Positions 8,054-17,718 of a stretch of 64,000 nucleotides of DNA are shown piece by piece; position 1 is the stretch's first letter, and each line of letters starts with the position of its first letter. A model generated the notes under the pieces. That model worked only from the letters and a program-made list of their open reading frames with translations, had not been told where the DNA came from and did no database searches. The stretch comes from an uncultured Collinsella sp. (GTDB taxonomy: Bacteria; Actinomycetota; Coriobacteriia; Coriobacteriales; Coriobacteriaceae), in contig UQKY01000005.1 in the NCBI GenBank assembly GCA_900541785.1, positions 13,558-77,557 on the forward strand, given 5' to 3'. A program made the position numbers and the translations under genes.

Positions 8054-9809
8054 ACGTGTCCTCCACGACCTTGCCGCCATCTTGCACGTAGAAGCACTTC
8101 ATGCCGTACTGCTTGCCGTCGTCGGTCACGTAATAGTCAAACGCATCTTGCGTATAGCCGTCGGAGTTGGTGGCGCGCACACGCACAAAATATTGGCCGG
8201 CATCGGGCGCATCGCAGGTCACCTCGGGCAGCAGCACGTCCTCGGCCTTAAAGACCACGTCGCTTATGGCATAGTCGCGCGCAAGCTCCACGGTATAGCG
8301 GATGTCGCGCGCCTTAAAGTCGTAGGACGCATCCCAATTGATGCGCAGCTTACCGTTATCGATCTGCGGCACGCCAATGTAGAACGGCATGGGCTTCTTA
8401 TAGCTCTCGCGATAGCTCTTGTAGTTCTCCTCAATCTCGGAGGGGATGGCCGCGGCGATCTGCTCGTATTCGTCCTTGGTCACGGGCAGGTTATCGAGGT
8501 CGGGCGCAGCAAAGACGAGCGGCTCCGTGACCTCACGATAATGCTCGACCATCTTGCTCAGACGCTCTTCGGTCAAATACGAGCGCAGGTCCTTGACGGC
8601 GCTATCGAGTTCGCTGCGGAACGACTTGCTGCGCAGCGCGCGGTTAAATAGCACGTTGCCCCAGTAGTTGCTCACGCCGCGCTCCCAGCTCGCATAATCC
8701 GAGAATCCGGTCAGGCTCAGCTCAAGCTTGCGCAGCATGCCGTCGTTGTCCCAATCCAGGATGTACCAAACCTTGGAGTTAAGCGGGCTGTACAGATAGC
8801 AGTTACGATTCTGCGTATCGCAATTACCCGTCAAGATCTGAAACGCCATCCAATAGACCAGGTTCTCGGTATCGAAGTAGGTGTCGAGCACGTCGTCGAT
8901 CTTTTGCGTATCGTCGTTGAGCGCATCGAGCATCTCGATCAACTTGGTATGGTCCGAATCGCCCTTAATCTCGAGCATGCCCTCAAACGCCGTCTGGTTA
9001 TAGTCGGGGTCATCGGCGAGCTTAATGGTGTCTTCGAAGCGATGGAAATCGAAGCTGTTCACCTTATAGAGATGCCCGCTCTTATCCAGACCGTGGGCCT
9101 TGAGCGCCGTCTTGTTGAGCTGCTCGACCTGCGTAAACAGACCGTAGTCCCCAAAGGTGTCGTTAGTTTTTTCGGTCTGGTCGCACACCCATAAGTGCAC
9201 AAACTGCGTGCGCAGGCCCATCATCTGGGGAATGCCACGAATCAGATCGTAGGCCATCTTGTTACGAAAGCGCATGCCCTCGCCCATGTGCTTGTTAAGC
9301 GCAATCGCACGTTGCTGGCGCCACGTGCCCTTGCCCTTTTTGAGCTCCACCTTGTAGTTCTTTTGCGTATAGGTACTCGACGTCTGACCGCGTACCTGCA
9401 CCGTGGCGTTGGGCGCCTCCTCGCCATAGCCCACTTCGCCAGCAACGGGACCCTTATCATCGCCAGGCTGCACCAGGCCCATAACCTGATAGCGCGTCAC
9501 GCCCATGTCGGCATAGTCGTAGACCGAGTACGTATTGATCTCGGCCCAGCTGTGGTCCGTGTTCTCGGAGCTATTGCCGCGCGAGACCGTCAGGTACATG
9601 GTCACAATGCCCGAGTCGTCGTAAACCTCGTACAGCTCGTCCTTGTCGCGAAGATGCTTGATCTCGCTAGACGCATCGGCCTTTTTAATCTTGTCCTGCT
9701 TCTTGGTCTTTTTTGTCGAGGAGTCTTCCTGCACCGAGCAGCCCGAAAGCAGCAACGTGCCGGCAGCCGCCTCAATCAAGCGGCGGCGCGATATCATCCT
9801 ATCGGTCAT
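8040..9809 (-). CDS. CotH-kinase-family lipoprotein
   Basis: A 589-residue exported protein. It begins with Arg-rich MTDRMISRRR, a hydrophobic stretch and the lipobox LLSGC, so it should be lipid-anchored outside the membrane. The central part is a CotH-type atypical kinase domain: VRGQTSSTYTQKNYKVEL for nucleotide binding, LRTQFVHLWV, and WYILDWDNDGML as the metal-binding Asp motif. A fibronectin-III-like C-terminal domain follows from about residue 495. CotH kinases phosphorylate spore-coat proteins in Bacillus; here the substrate is unknown. ATG 9809 follows GGGGAGG and overlaps pelG by 11 bases, so the two are translationally coupled. Confidence 0.8.
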   Translation of the reverse strand: MTDRMISRRRLIEAAAGTLLLSGCSVQEDSSTKKTKKQDKIKKADASSEIKHLRDKDELYEVYDDSGIVTMYLTVSRGNSSENTDHSWAEINTYSVYDYADMGVTRYQVMGLVQPGDDKGPVAGEVGYGEEAPNATVQVRGQTSSTYTQKNYKVELKKGKGTWRQQRAIALNKHMGEGMRFRNKMAYDLIRGIPQMMGLRTQFVHLWVCDQTEKTNDTFGDYGLFTQVEQLNKTALKAHGLDKSGHLYKVNSFDFHRFEDTIKLADDPDYNQTAFEGMLEIKGDSDHTKLIEMLDALNDDTQKIDDVLDTYFDTENLVYWMAFQILTGNCDTQNRNCYLYSPLNSKVWYILDWDNDGMLRKLELSLTGFSDYASWERGVSNYWGNVLFNRALRSKSFRSELDSAVKDLRSYLTEERLSKMVEHYREVTEPLVFAAPDLDNLPVTKDEYEQIAAAIPSEIEENYKSYRESYKKPMPFYIGVPQIDNGKLRINWDASYDFKARDIRYTVELARDYAISDVVFKAEDVLLPEVTCDAPDAGQYFVRVRATNSDGYTQDAFDYYVTDDGKQYGMKCFYVQDGGKVVEDTYEEG

Positions 9810-11343
9810 CAGGACCTCCCCAATGGTTGCGATATACACGAACCACCGTGCGCTCAAACGCGCCATGCGGCTCGCCCTCTAGACGCAGCTCCTCGTAGCG
9901 CCGCTCGGCACGGTCGAGCAGGCGGCCCAGCTCGGTAAACCAGCCCACCTTGTCGGTCGCCGCAATGGGCTGCTGGCTCAGGATACGATACGGCAAGTTG
10001 TCAGTATAGGTATCGAGCCGCAGCAGTGCCACGATAAAAAACACCGCCGCACCCAACAAAAAGCCAAAGCCGTAAAACTGCTGCGGAAAAAACAGCGAGA
10101 CGACGGTCGCCAGCCCGGCCACGCCGGCAAACAGGCCCGATGCCAGCACCGCGCCCTTGTAGTCGGTAAAGTACAGCAAGATGAGCATCACCGTATTGCT
10201 CACGGCATACAGGCCATAGGCCACGCATAACGTGCGAAAATACCCGTGCATAAGGTTGTTAAAGCCCAGCGGCAGGGCCGAGAGCACCGTGGTCTCGAGC
10301 GAGATCACCGCCGCCGTCACAAACAGCTGTTTGAGCGCACAAAAGCGCAGTTCGCGATTGAGCGTAGCGAGCATCTCCTCCTCGGCCACCATAATGTCGC
10401 CCACCACGCCACCGTCGTTGAACAGGCTGTAATAGTCGCGGTAACGCGGATAAAAATTCACCTCGACCGACACCACAAAGTTGACGGTCGTGACCAGAAT
10501 GGTCAAAAACGCAAGCAACGCCGGCACATCATGATAGGGCGCGCCGTAAAACAGGCCCTTGACCTGCACGCCAATGGGGCCGGCCCAAATAATTACCAGA
10601 TGTGCAAAGAGTCCCAGGTTGGTAAACAGGCCCGTGAGTGCCAGCGGCATAAACTGATCGAGCCAGCGCAAAAAGAGCCAGGGGCTACGTTCGCTCTGAG
10701 GAAAATACCGGTACAGCAGCACCACGTCCCAAGCGAGCATCACACCGTAGCCCAGGGCGATCGAGGCCAGCAGGCCCTCGACCGGCGGCAGCCCCAGTGC
10801 CAGCGCGGCCAAGGCACACAGGCACGCCACGCCAATGGCCGCGGCAAAGCTGCACAGAATACCCCGGTAGTCCTTAATAGCGGTGAGATAGCTCATGCCG
10901 TTCCAGTTGACGATCATAATGTTGAACAGCCACAGGCACAGCAGCCCCTGCAGTAGCGTGGCGCCCGAGAACAGCAAAAATACGCCGTAGAGCACCGTGC
11001 CCGCAACGAGCATGATGGCGTTGGAGCCCCAAAACGAGGGCAAGACCTCTTCTTCGCGCTCGGCAAACAGCATGTCCGCCAAAAAGCGCGTGACGGGCAT
11101 GGAGAAAAAGCTCGTGAGCGTAAGCGACGCCAGAAGCGTATAGGTCACCATGCACACCAGCAGATCCTGGTTGGCGCGGCCCACGTCCCACAGACCGCAC
11201 AGCACCAAAATGCCCACCTGCAACAGTACGCCCAGCAGCATGGGGCCCGTGCACACGATGCCGGCGTAGCCATAGGCGCGCATCGTGGCAAACAGACCCT
11301 TGCGCTTAAACAGGCGCTTGAACTCAAAACCGATTCCGGCCAC
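9799..11343 (-). CDS. pelG: PelG-like exopolysaccharide transporter
   Basis: A 514-residue polytopic membrane protein with about 12 hydrophobic segments, of the PelG family in the MOP/flippase group. It begins MAGIGFEFKRLFKR, the family's conserved N-terminus, and ends with a cytosolic Arg/Glu-rich tail. PelG is thought to form the inner-membrane synthesis and export complex with PelD, PelE and PelF. It starts with GTG at 11343 after AAGGAGG embedded in the end of pelF. No outer-membrane components (PelB, PelC) are present, as expected for a single-membrane cell. Confidence 0.85.
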   Translation of the reverse strand: MAGIGFEFKRLFKRKGLFATMRAYGYAGIVCTGPMLLGVLLQVGILVLCGLWDVGRANQDLLVCMVTYTLLASLTLTSFFSMPVTRFLADMLFAEREEEVLPSFWGSNAIMLVAGTVLYGVFLLFSGATLLQGLLCLWLFNIMIVNWNGMSYLTAIKDYRGILCSFAAAIGVACLCALAALALGLPPVEGLLASIALGYGVMLAWDVVLLYRYFPQSERSPWLFLRWLDQFMPLALTGLFTNLGLFAHLVIIWAGPIGVQVKGLFYGAPYHDVPALLAFLTILVTTVNFVVSVEVNFYPRYRDYYSLFNDGGVVGDIMVAEEEMLATLNRELRFCALKQLFVTAAVISLETTVLSALPLGFNNLMHGYFRTLCVAYGLYAVSNTVMLILLYFTDYKGAVLASGLFAGVAGLATVVSLFFPQQFYGFGFLLGAAVFFIVALLRLDTYTDNLPYRILSQQPIAATDKVGWFTELGRLLDRAERRYEELRLEGEPHGAFERTVVRVYRNHWGGPDDR

Positions 11344-11346
11344 CGG

Positions 11347-12774
11347 CTACACCTCCTTCTTGGGCAAATTGAACGCGCGAGCCGTCTCGTCGTACAGCGC
11401 ACGATAGTTGGCGAGCATCTGCTCGTGTAGGTAGTAGGTCGCCACGCGACGCTGGCCGCGCTCCCCCATTTCCAGACGGCGGGCACGGCTCGCGCACATG
11501 CGCTCCATGGCATCGGCCAGACCCTTGCGATACATGGGCGGGCTCACATATCCGGCAACGCCAAAGTCGTCGCCGGGGGCGCCCTCGAGCAGCTCGCGGC
11601 AGCAGCCGACCTCGGTCGTCACGCAGGGGCGACGCGCGCCCAGCGATTCCAACACGCTCAACGGCTGGCCCTCCGAGATGCTCGTCAAAATGGTAAAGTC
11701 GAGCTTTTCCATGTACTCGACCACGTTGACGCGGCCGGTAAAGATCAAGTCACGCACGCCCAATGTCTCCACAAGCGCATGGCACTCGGCGCCATATTCC
11801 TCGTCGTCCACGCCACCCATAATATGCAGGCGCACGTGCGGCAGGCGCTCGTGCAACTCAAAGAAGGCATAGATCATGGTCTTGACGTCCTTGATGGGCG
11901 CCAGACGCACCACCGCGCCAATGTCCACCCAGCCGTCATCGGGCTTTAAGGGAATGTCCTTAAAGCGATCGAACTGAATGCCGTTGGGGATAACCAGGCA
12001 TTTTTCTGCATCGCAACCCATGTCGATCTGCGTTTTGCGCGCGTTGTGGAACAAACTCGTCACACGAAAAGCGCGACGGTAGATTTCCTCCGAAAGCAGG
12101 TAGAAAAAGCGGATCCAACGGTCCTTAAACGAGGGCACCACCCAGTCGGCGCGAATGATCTCCTCCTCGCGCTCGCGCGTGTAGATGCCGTGCTCGGTCA
12201 GCAATGCCGGCGCGTTATGAACACTCGAGCCAAGACTCGCAAGCAGACCGCCATAGCCGGTCGAGATGGCGTGATACACGTCGGCCACCGGAACCTCGCT
12301 GCCCAGCAGATAGAGCACGGGCAGCAACATCGAGCGCATGGTATGGAAGGCGTCGGCGAAAGGCGTATACGGGTACTCGGCCAGGCACACGTCGCGGAAG
12401 ATGTCCATAAACGCGCGGCTCTGCAAAAATGAGAGCGGATGCACGTGGCGGCGCTGGAAAATGTCGAACAGCACGTCCCAGTCCGGATTGGAGAGCGAAA
12501 CCAGACGGCGCAGCGCCTCGCGCTCGCGCTCGTCGAAGTCGACTTCCTCCTGCTCGCCCGAAAGACGCAGGGCATCGTCCAGGAACACCTCGTGCACCTC
12601 GACGACGTTGCCGGGCAGATCGTAGACAAACTTGCCGCGGTCTTCGGCGTGGGCGCCAATCACCCACAGCACAAACTCGTGCTCGGGCATGGCCGTGATG
12701 TAGCCGTGCATCCAGGTGGACACACCGCCGTGCACGTAGGGATAGCAGCCCTCGAGCACCAAGCAGATTCTCAT
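11347..12774 (-). CDS. pelF: PelF-like GT4 glycosyltransferase
   Basis: A 475-residue family 4 glycosyltransferase with the PelF N-terminus MRICLVLEGCYPYVHGGVST. The donor-binding half contains GAVVRLAPIKDVKTMI and the SEGQPLSVLESLG motif, with the paired Glu residues of GT-B retaining enzymes. PelF polymerises the Pel polysaccharide from UDP-GlcNAc/GalNAc-type donors in the cytosol next to PelG; Pel of Gram-negatives is a GalNAc/GlcNAc polymer. Its ATG overlaps the stop of the deacetylase gene (ATGA), a sign of coupled translation. Confidence 0.88.
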   Translation of the reverse strand: MRICLVLEGCYPYVHGGVSTWMHGYITAMPEHEFVLWVIGAHAEDRGKFVYDLPGNVVEVHEVFLDDALRLSGEQEEVDFDEREREALRRLVSLSNPDWDVLFDIFQRRHVHPLSFLQSRAFMDIFRDVCLAEYPYTPFADAFHTMRSMLLPVLYLLGSEVPVADVYHAISTGYGGLLASLGSSVHNAPALLTEHGIYTREREEEIIRADWVVPSFKDRWIRFFYLLSEEIYRRAFRVTSLFHNARKTQIDMGCDAEKCLVIPNGIQFDRFKDIPLKPDDGWVDIGAVVRLAPIKDVKTMIYAFFELHERLPHVRLHIMGGVDDEEYGAECHALVETLGVRDLIFTGRVNVVEYMEKLDFTILTSISEGQPLSVLESLGARRPCVTTEVGCCRELLEGAPGDDFGVAGYVSPPMYRKGLADAMERMCASRARRLEMGERGQRRVATYYLHEQMLANYRALYDETARAFNLPKKEV

Positions 12775-14651
12775 CGGTCGCCACCCTCCTTGCGCTCAAT
12801 CGTCACGGTCTTATCCGTCGCTTTGACTAGGTACAGGTCGCCCGTCAGGTGTTTAATCTCGCCACCGGACGCCGTACCCGGCTCGCCGTTATTGGCACGG
12901 AACATAAGCCAAGCCTCGTCGTGGAAGTTGCCCAGGTTGAGCGTCCAGGCATCGTCGCTCGTATCCACGCTCACCGTCACGGACGAAAAACGCTGGATGG
13001 CACCCGAGCACTCCGAACCCGTCTGGTGGCGCAGGTCGGGCGCAGACTTGGTAAGCCAGTCCAGGTAGTCGGTCAGGCCGCCCTTGTAGACCTCCCAGCC
13101 CTCCTTAGCGCCGCGATCGGGATCCAGCAGGTCATCGGGATGCATAAAGTGAGTACTCACGTAGTGCATGTTGAGCTCGGACACCGCGGCCAGACGCATA
13201 TAGGTGTCATCGACCATGCCGCCCGAGACGATACGCGGCTGCTCCACAATGCCATCGCTCGCCACGCCAAACTCCTGCACATACGGCAGATCAGTGCCAT
13301 CCTCAAAATACGTACTGGAAATGGTCTTAATGCGCGGCACGTCGGTACCGATAATCTTGCGGGCGCGGGCCGAAAGGATATTCGACGGCGGCACGTAGAC
13401 CGAGCCGTGCGCATTGGGCAGTACGTCGTCTTGGAAGGCGATAAGCTCGTTGAGCGATGCAACAAGCGTCTCTTTGTTCTTCCATGTCTTGTAGTCGTAC
13501 AGCGTGCCATAGTCGGTGTCCCAGAGTGCCAGCGGCTGATGGTTGTAGCCGTGGAAGCCCAGCTCTCCGCCCATCTGCAGCAGCATGCCGCCAAAGTAGC
13601 GGAACTGCGTGGTATCGGCCTGGCGCGTGGGCTCGGTTTGGTTGACCACATCCTCGTAGTTTTCGATCATCACGCCGGTATAGCGAATGCCGTATTGCTG
13701 CGCGAGTTTTTGCAGGTCGGGCCACCACACCTTGGCATAAAAATCGGCGATAGAAAGGCCGTAGTCGCGTTTGACGTACGTGTCGTCGCCCGAGGGAACG
13801 GGGCTCGGGAAATCGTCCAGGTAAAACACCGCGCTATTGATGACCGGATAGGCCGTGGCATCGCCCAACAGGCTCACGGCCGCGGCATAGAAACCACGCA
13901 TAACCTTGTCGTAGATACCGATATTGCACACCACGGTACGCCCGGTGCCGCAATCGCTCGACCAAATAAGCGGAGTACCCGTGTCGCCGGTTTTAGCCCA
14001 CACATGGGCCGTCTCACGCAGCGAAACCGAAAGCGACGAATCGAAGGGATCCGATAACTCATAACGCTGGCCGCCGCCGATCATAAAGTCCTCGCTCGGC
14101 ACGATGCTCTCTGCCGTCGCATATTCATAGCCGGCAGAATCGATGCCCAGTTTGGGACCGATTGCCTGCAGATAGCTCGAATTGTCCGGCGTCATGGCGA
14201 GCATCAGCGAACCGCCGGAGCTCACCCAGCTCATGATGTCGGAGAGGTGCGTACCGAGCCCATCGATCGAAGGCATCAGTAAAATCACGCGGTCGAAGGA
14301 TGTGAGGGAAGGAATCGCATCAGCACCATCGGTGGCAATATCCACATCGCGGTGGGCAATTTTCATGTCGAGCAGAATCTGGTCAAACTGCTCTTTGACG
14401 TCCTCGACACCGTCCTGGTCCGAGTCGGTAATAACCAAGCACGTGGGCTTTTTGCCAAACATCGCCGAGCTTGCCGGTACCGCGTCATTGGCGGCGAGCA
14501 TGCCCAGCTTGTGCTGTCCGGCGCTGTACTGCACGCCGGCTCGCTCCACAAGTAGCACGGCGGCCATGGCGATAAAGACAGCCCATACCACGAGCAGCCC
14601 CATCCAGCGAAAATGGCCCGCACGCTCGCGGATATGTTGCACCACGCTCAT
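12771..14651 (-). CDS. pelA: PelA-type polysaccharide deacetylase (DUF2194)
   Basis: A 626-residue membrane-anchored extracellular enzyme: one membrane segment at residues 17-36, then a Rossmann-like domain to about 265, then a deacetylase domain. The latter shows the family-4 carbohydrate-esterase-like motifs: Asp279-Asp280 in FYLDDFPSP, and His367 and His371 in GFHGYNHQP, which should bind the metal. In Gram-negative PelA this deacetylase module is joined to a glycoside hydrolase; here only the deacetylase part is visible, as in the Gram-positive (Bacillus cereus) locus. It should partly deacetylate the secreted polymer. It overlaps both neighbours by four bases. Confidence 0.82.
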   Translation of the reverse strand: MSVVQHIRERAGHFRWMGLLVVWAVFIAMAAVLLVERAGVQYSAGQHKLGMLAANDAVPASSAMFGKKPTCLVITDSDQDGVEDVKEQFDQILLDMKIAHRDVDIATDGADAIPSLTSFDRVILLMPSIDGLGTHLSDIMSWVSSGGSLMLAMTPDNSSYLQAIGPKLGIDSAGYEYATAESIVPSEDFMIGGGQRYELSDPFDSSLSVSLRETAHVWAKTGDTGTPLIWSSDCGTGRTVVCNIGIYDKVMRGFYAAAVSLLGDATAYPVINSAVFYLDDFPSPVPSGDDTYVKRDYGLSIADFYAKVWWPDLQKLAQQYGIRYTGVMIENYEDVVNQTEPTRQADTTQFRYFGGMLLQMGGELGFHGYNHQPLALWDTDYGTLYDYKTWKNKETLVASLNELIAFQDDVLPNAHGSVYVPPSNILSARARKIIGTDVPRIKTISSTYFEDGTDLPYVQEFGVASDGIVEQPRIVSGGMVDDTYMRLAAVSELNMHYVSTHFMHPDDLLDPDRGAKEGWEVYKGGLTDYLDWLTKSAPDLRHQTGSECSGAIQRFSSVTVSVDTSDDAWTLNLGNFHDEAWLMFRANNGEPGTASGGEIKHLTGDLYLVKATDKTVTIERKEGGDR

Positions 14652-15553
14652 CGGGCCTCCTCTCCTTCACGCCAAAATGCCAGCCTCTCACGATTTTCGG
14701 CATTCAAATACACATGCTGCTTATCGATCGCGTCGATTACACGCCGTACCGCCTGCCCATCGCGACGAATCACAGCCAAGCGCAAGCAGAGCATCCACAC
14801 GTCCTGCTCGTCTGACGCATCGATCGCCAACTGGCTAGCGACGTCCTCCGCCTTATCAATCTCGCCGGCATCGGCCAGCGCCGTGGCATAGCGAATGCGC
14901 AGCGCCGGCCCGTCCTCGCGTTCGCAACGACGCGCAAGCAAGCGTGCATACTGCTGACGCTGAATCTGTGCCACGCGGCCCTCTGCCAGACCCGAGTCCA
15001 GATAGGCGCCCAAAAAGTCGCAATACGCATCCAGGTTATGCGAGCTGGGATCGGTCTTAAACGCGCGTTCCAACTGCTGCAGCTTAAGATCGGACTCCTT
15101 GGAAATCTGCGCCACCGCCGTCGCGGCATAGTGCGCGACCTCAACATCGTCGTTGAGTTTTGCTGCCTGCAACTGTGCCAGATACGCATCCGGATCCTCG
15201 GTAAGCATGGAGAGCATCAGACGGCGGCGGTCGCCCGGGTCGTTGACGATCAGCGCTTCCTCGAGCGGCACCACGCCATCATCGCCCTCGCGTCCCTGCA
15301 CCAGCATACTGCGATGCATGTCATCGTTAATGCGCAGCGTCTCCAGCGTGGCGTCCTTAAGGTCGTCACCGAACACCGCGCTACGCACCGAGAGCAGTGC
15401 CACGAGCAACGGGCCCCACAACGGTACGAGAACCATCACGGCAAGCATGTGCCCTCGAACCGGCAGCAAGCCCAGTTTCATAAGCGTCCACAGCACCAGA
15501 CAGGCCAGCGCATGAATTAATAGCAGTACGGCAGCAACGACAAGCGAGATCAA
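14648..15553 (-). CDS. pelE: PelE-like membrane protein with helical repeats
   Basis: A 301-residue protein with two N-terminal membrane segments (residues 1-25 and 35-60). An all-helical, TPR-like region follows from about 110 to the end, recognisable as alternating Ala/Leu/Tyr helices such as KLQQLERAFKTDPSSHNLDAY. This matches PelE, which scaffolds the PelDEFG synthase. It starts with TTG at 15553 overlapping the stop of pelD (TTGA), behind GGGGGAGG. Sequence identity in this family is low, so the call relies on position and architecture. Confidence 0.75.
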   Translation of the reverse strand: MISLVVAAVLLLIHALACLVLWTLMKLGLLPVRGHMLAVMVLVPLWGPLLVALLSVRSAVFGDDLKDATLETLRINDDMHRSMLVQGREGDDGVVPLEEALIVNDPGDRRRLMLSMLTEDPDAYLAQLQAAKLNDDVEVAHYAATAVAQISKESDLKLQQLERAFKTDPSSHNLDAYCDFLGAYLDSGLAEGRVAQIQRQQYARLLARRCEREDGPALRIRYATALADAGEIDKAEDVASQLAIDASDEQDVWMLCLRLAVIRRDGQAVRRVIDAIDKQHVYLNAENRERLAFWREGEEAR

Positions 15554-17718
15554 GCGGCCTCCCCCTCACCGTTGCCAGCGGGCGCGATGCGCTGCAGCAG
15601 GGCCACTACGTCCTCGCTGCCGACGGGTTCCACCGTAATGTGCTTGGCGCCCAAGCGCGCACAAATAACGGGCAGGTCGGCCTCGGTCGCCTGACGCATG
15701 AGCAGGTAAAGCGTGTCTCCATCGACCAGGCCCGCAGCGTCACTCTCGCGAATCGCCGGCCCAATGGCGCCGACCAGCTCGCCAACGGGCTCCATGCCCG
15801 GCACCACGCGCAGGAGCAAGAAGCTCCCCATCTTGTTGTACGCAAGCGCTTGCTCGGCGGCAAGCTCCTGGCCAAAGGCATCGTGGTTGAGCACGCACGT
15901 GCCGGCAACGCAGCGCTTATCCTGCGCCACGGCCTCGTAATCGAAGGCGCGTCCCAACGCGCTTTCCACCAGGCCGCACAGGATGCGGAACAGGTTTTGG
16001 TAGTACAGGGTCATTTGGCTTTCGGCCACGTGACGCACGAAGATCAACACGGCGGGGGCTCCATCGCGCTCGATCGCATAGCCAAACATAGGAAGCCCCG
16101 GCGTCAGTGCGCGGTTCACCCACAAACCAGAGATCGAACCTTGGAGCACGGGCGCAAGGTCGTCGAGCGAGAGCGAGCGCGGCACATTGTTGGAAATCGC
16201 CGGGCTCGCCGCTACCAAGCGCGCAAATGCCCCGCCCGAAACATGGTAGATTGTCACCGAATCGTTCTCGAGAATCTCACCCAGCAGCTCGCAGCACTTG
16301 CGGTATATATCACGCGGGTTGAGTACGTCGAGCTCCTGCGTCACGGCAAAGATCTTGCCAAAGCTGTCGTGGCGCCCCACAATCTGGCGCTTGTAGGCAC
16401 GCTTGTCCTCAATCGCGTCGTGATAGAGCCGCGTTAGGAACGTATTGCGGTTTCGCACAAGCTCGTTCTCGTCACGTTCCGCCTTAACGGCCTCGCTGTT
16501 GCGCAGCTGCACATAGCCGCACACGGCGCCCACCACAAAGTACGCGATAAACGGCAGCCAGTTGGAAGGCTCATAGAACAAACCCTGAAAGGTATAGCCG
16601 TACAGGGCAAAATAGCTCACGGCCAGACCAATCGACGCCAGCAGTGCGGCGACCAGGCCAAAGTCGAGCCCGTAGAGCGTGCCAATCAGGACCACATAGA
16701 GCAGACGATAGTCGAGCACGTTGAGCTGGGCCGATTGGGAGAACAGATGCTCCAGCACCTCGAACAGCACCCAGGCAACGCCCGTCTCCAGGCATTTAAT
16801 AGGCAGCGCGCGCAGCTGAATGCGATCGATGGCCGCACGCAAGGGATTGGCCTTTTTGGTGCGGGTGTTAGCCCAGCGGGTGTGGATGGTCGAAAGGTCG
16901 CGCAGCAGGTCGTAACGCTGAAACCAGCCATAGCGTTTGCGAGCGACATCGCCTGCGGGCAACGCATAGCCGGTCGACTCGCCATAGGCAACGGACAGCC
17001 CGGGGAACAGACCCTGGAGCGCGCCGCCCAAGTCGCCCGCTGTGCGATGGAAAGCATCTGCAACGTCGAGCGTCTCAAAGGTCGCATCCCAACTATCAAA
17101 GACGCGATGTACCAGCACCGCTAGCTCCTCCGCGCACAGCAGGGGAAACGGCGCGTCCGCGGCACCTTGGAGCGCGACCGACCCGGTCGAGCACGCCTCG
17201 AACAGCGGCACCAAGAAGGGGTCGTCGAGCGCCGCGGAGGCTGTATAGAGATAGGGCGTGCACAGGATCTTGACCTGGATGTCGTCTTGCGAAGCATAGT
17301 AGCGACAGAGGTCGTTGGCCGCGCGGGCGATAATGCCCTTACCCGTTTGGGCGGCAGCATCTGTAGCATCAAGCGAATCGGCATTGTTCGCCGCGCCACC
17401 AGCACCCTCCGCGCCCGCAGGCCCCGCAACAAACAGCAGCTGCACACGGCGGCCCATGCAAGCACGAAATACCGAGCGCAGCAGCTCAATGTCGCCAAAA
17501 GTCTCGGTATGCGGAGTGAGATAAGTAGAGAGGTAGACCACGCGGTCGAACTCATAAGCCTGGTCCAGGTGGCGCAGCAACTCTTTCCACGAGCTGTGGG
17601 ACGATGACTCGCGCTGCGCATCGTCGGCAGCTACAACCTGAACATGGTCACCGGGAAACGCCTTGGTACAAAAGTCGTCGTCAACATATGCGGTGTTGCC
17701 AACAACCAGCACCTCCAT
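15550..17718 (-). CDS. pelD: PelD-like c-di-GMP receptor with N-terminal SDR-like domain
   Basis: A 722-residue protein and the first gene of the operon. Residues 1-290 look like a short-chain-dehydrogenase-type Rossmann domain with a degenerate nucleotide loop (VLVVGNTAY). Residues 300-405 hold about four membrane segments, about 410-450 a linker helix, about 450-595 a GAF domain and about 605-715 a degenerate GGDEF domain. In that last domain the GGDEF signature has become DGDTL, while an RxxD inhibitory-site motif (RESD, 657-660) is kept at the canonical spacing. In PelD that motif binds c-di-GMP and switches Pel synthesis on. ATG 17718 follows GGGAGGGG. Confidence 0.82.
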   Translation of the reverse strand: MEVLVVGNTAYVDDDFCTKAFPGDHVQVVAADDAQRESSSHSSWKELLRHLDQAYEFDRVVYLSTYLTPHTETFGDIELLRSVFRACMGRRVQLLFVAGPAGAEGAGGAANNADSLDATDAAAQTGKGIIARAANDLCRYYASQDDIQVKILCTPYLYTASAALDDPFLVPLFEACSTGSVALQGAADAPFPLLCAEELAVLVHRVFDSWDATFETLDVADAFHRTAGDLGGALQGLFPGLSVAYGESTGYALPAGDVARKRYGWFQRYDLLRDLSTIHTRWANTRTKKANPLRAAIDRIQLRALPIKCLETGVAWVLFEVLEHLFSQSAQLNVLDYRLLYVVLIGTLYGLDFGLVAALLASIGLAVSYFALYGYTFQGLFYEPSNWLPFIAYFVVGAVCGYVQLRNSEAVKAERDENELVRNRNTFLTRLYHDAIEDKRAYKRQIVGRHDSFGKIFAVTQELDVLNPRDIYRKCCELLGEILENDSVTIYHVSGGAFARLVAASPAISNNVPRSLSLDDLAPVLQGSISGLWVNRALTPGLPMFGYAIERDGAPAVLIFVRHVAESQMTLYYQNLFRILCGLVESALGRAFDYEAVAQDKRCVAGTCVLNHDAFGQELAAEQALAYNKMGSFLLLRVVPGMEPVGELVGAIGPAIRESDAAGLVDGDTLYLLMRQATEADLPVICARLGAKHITVEPVGSEDVVALLQRIAPAGNGEGEAA

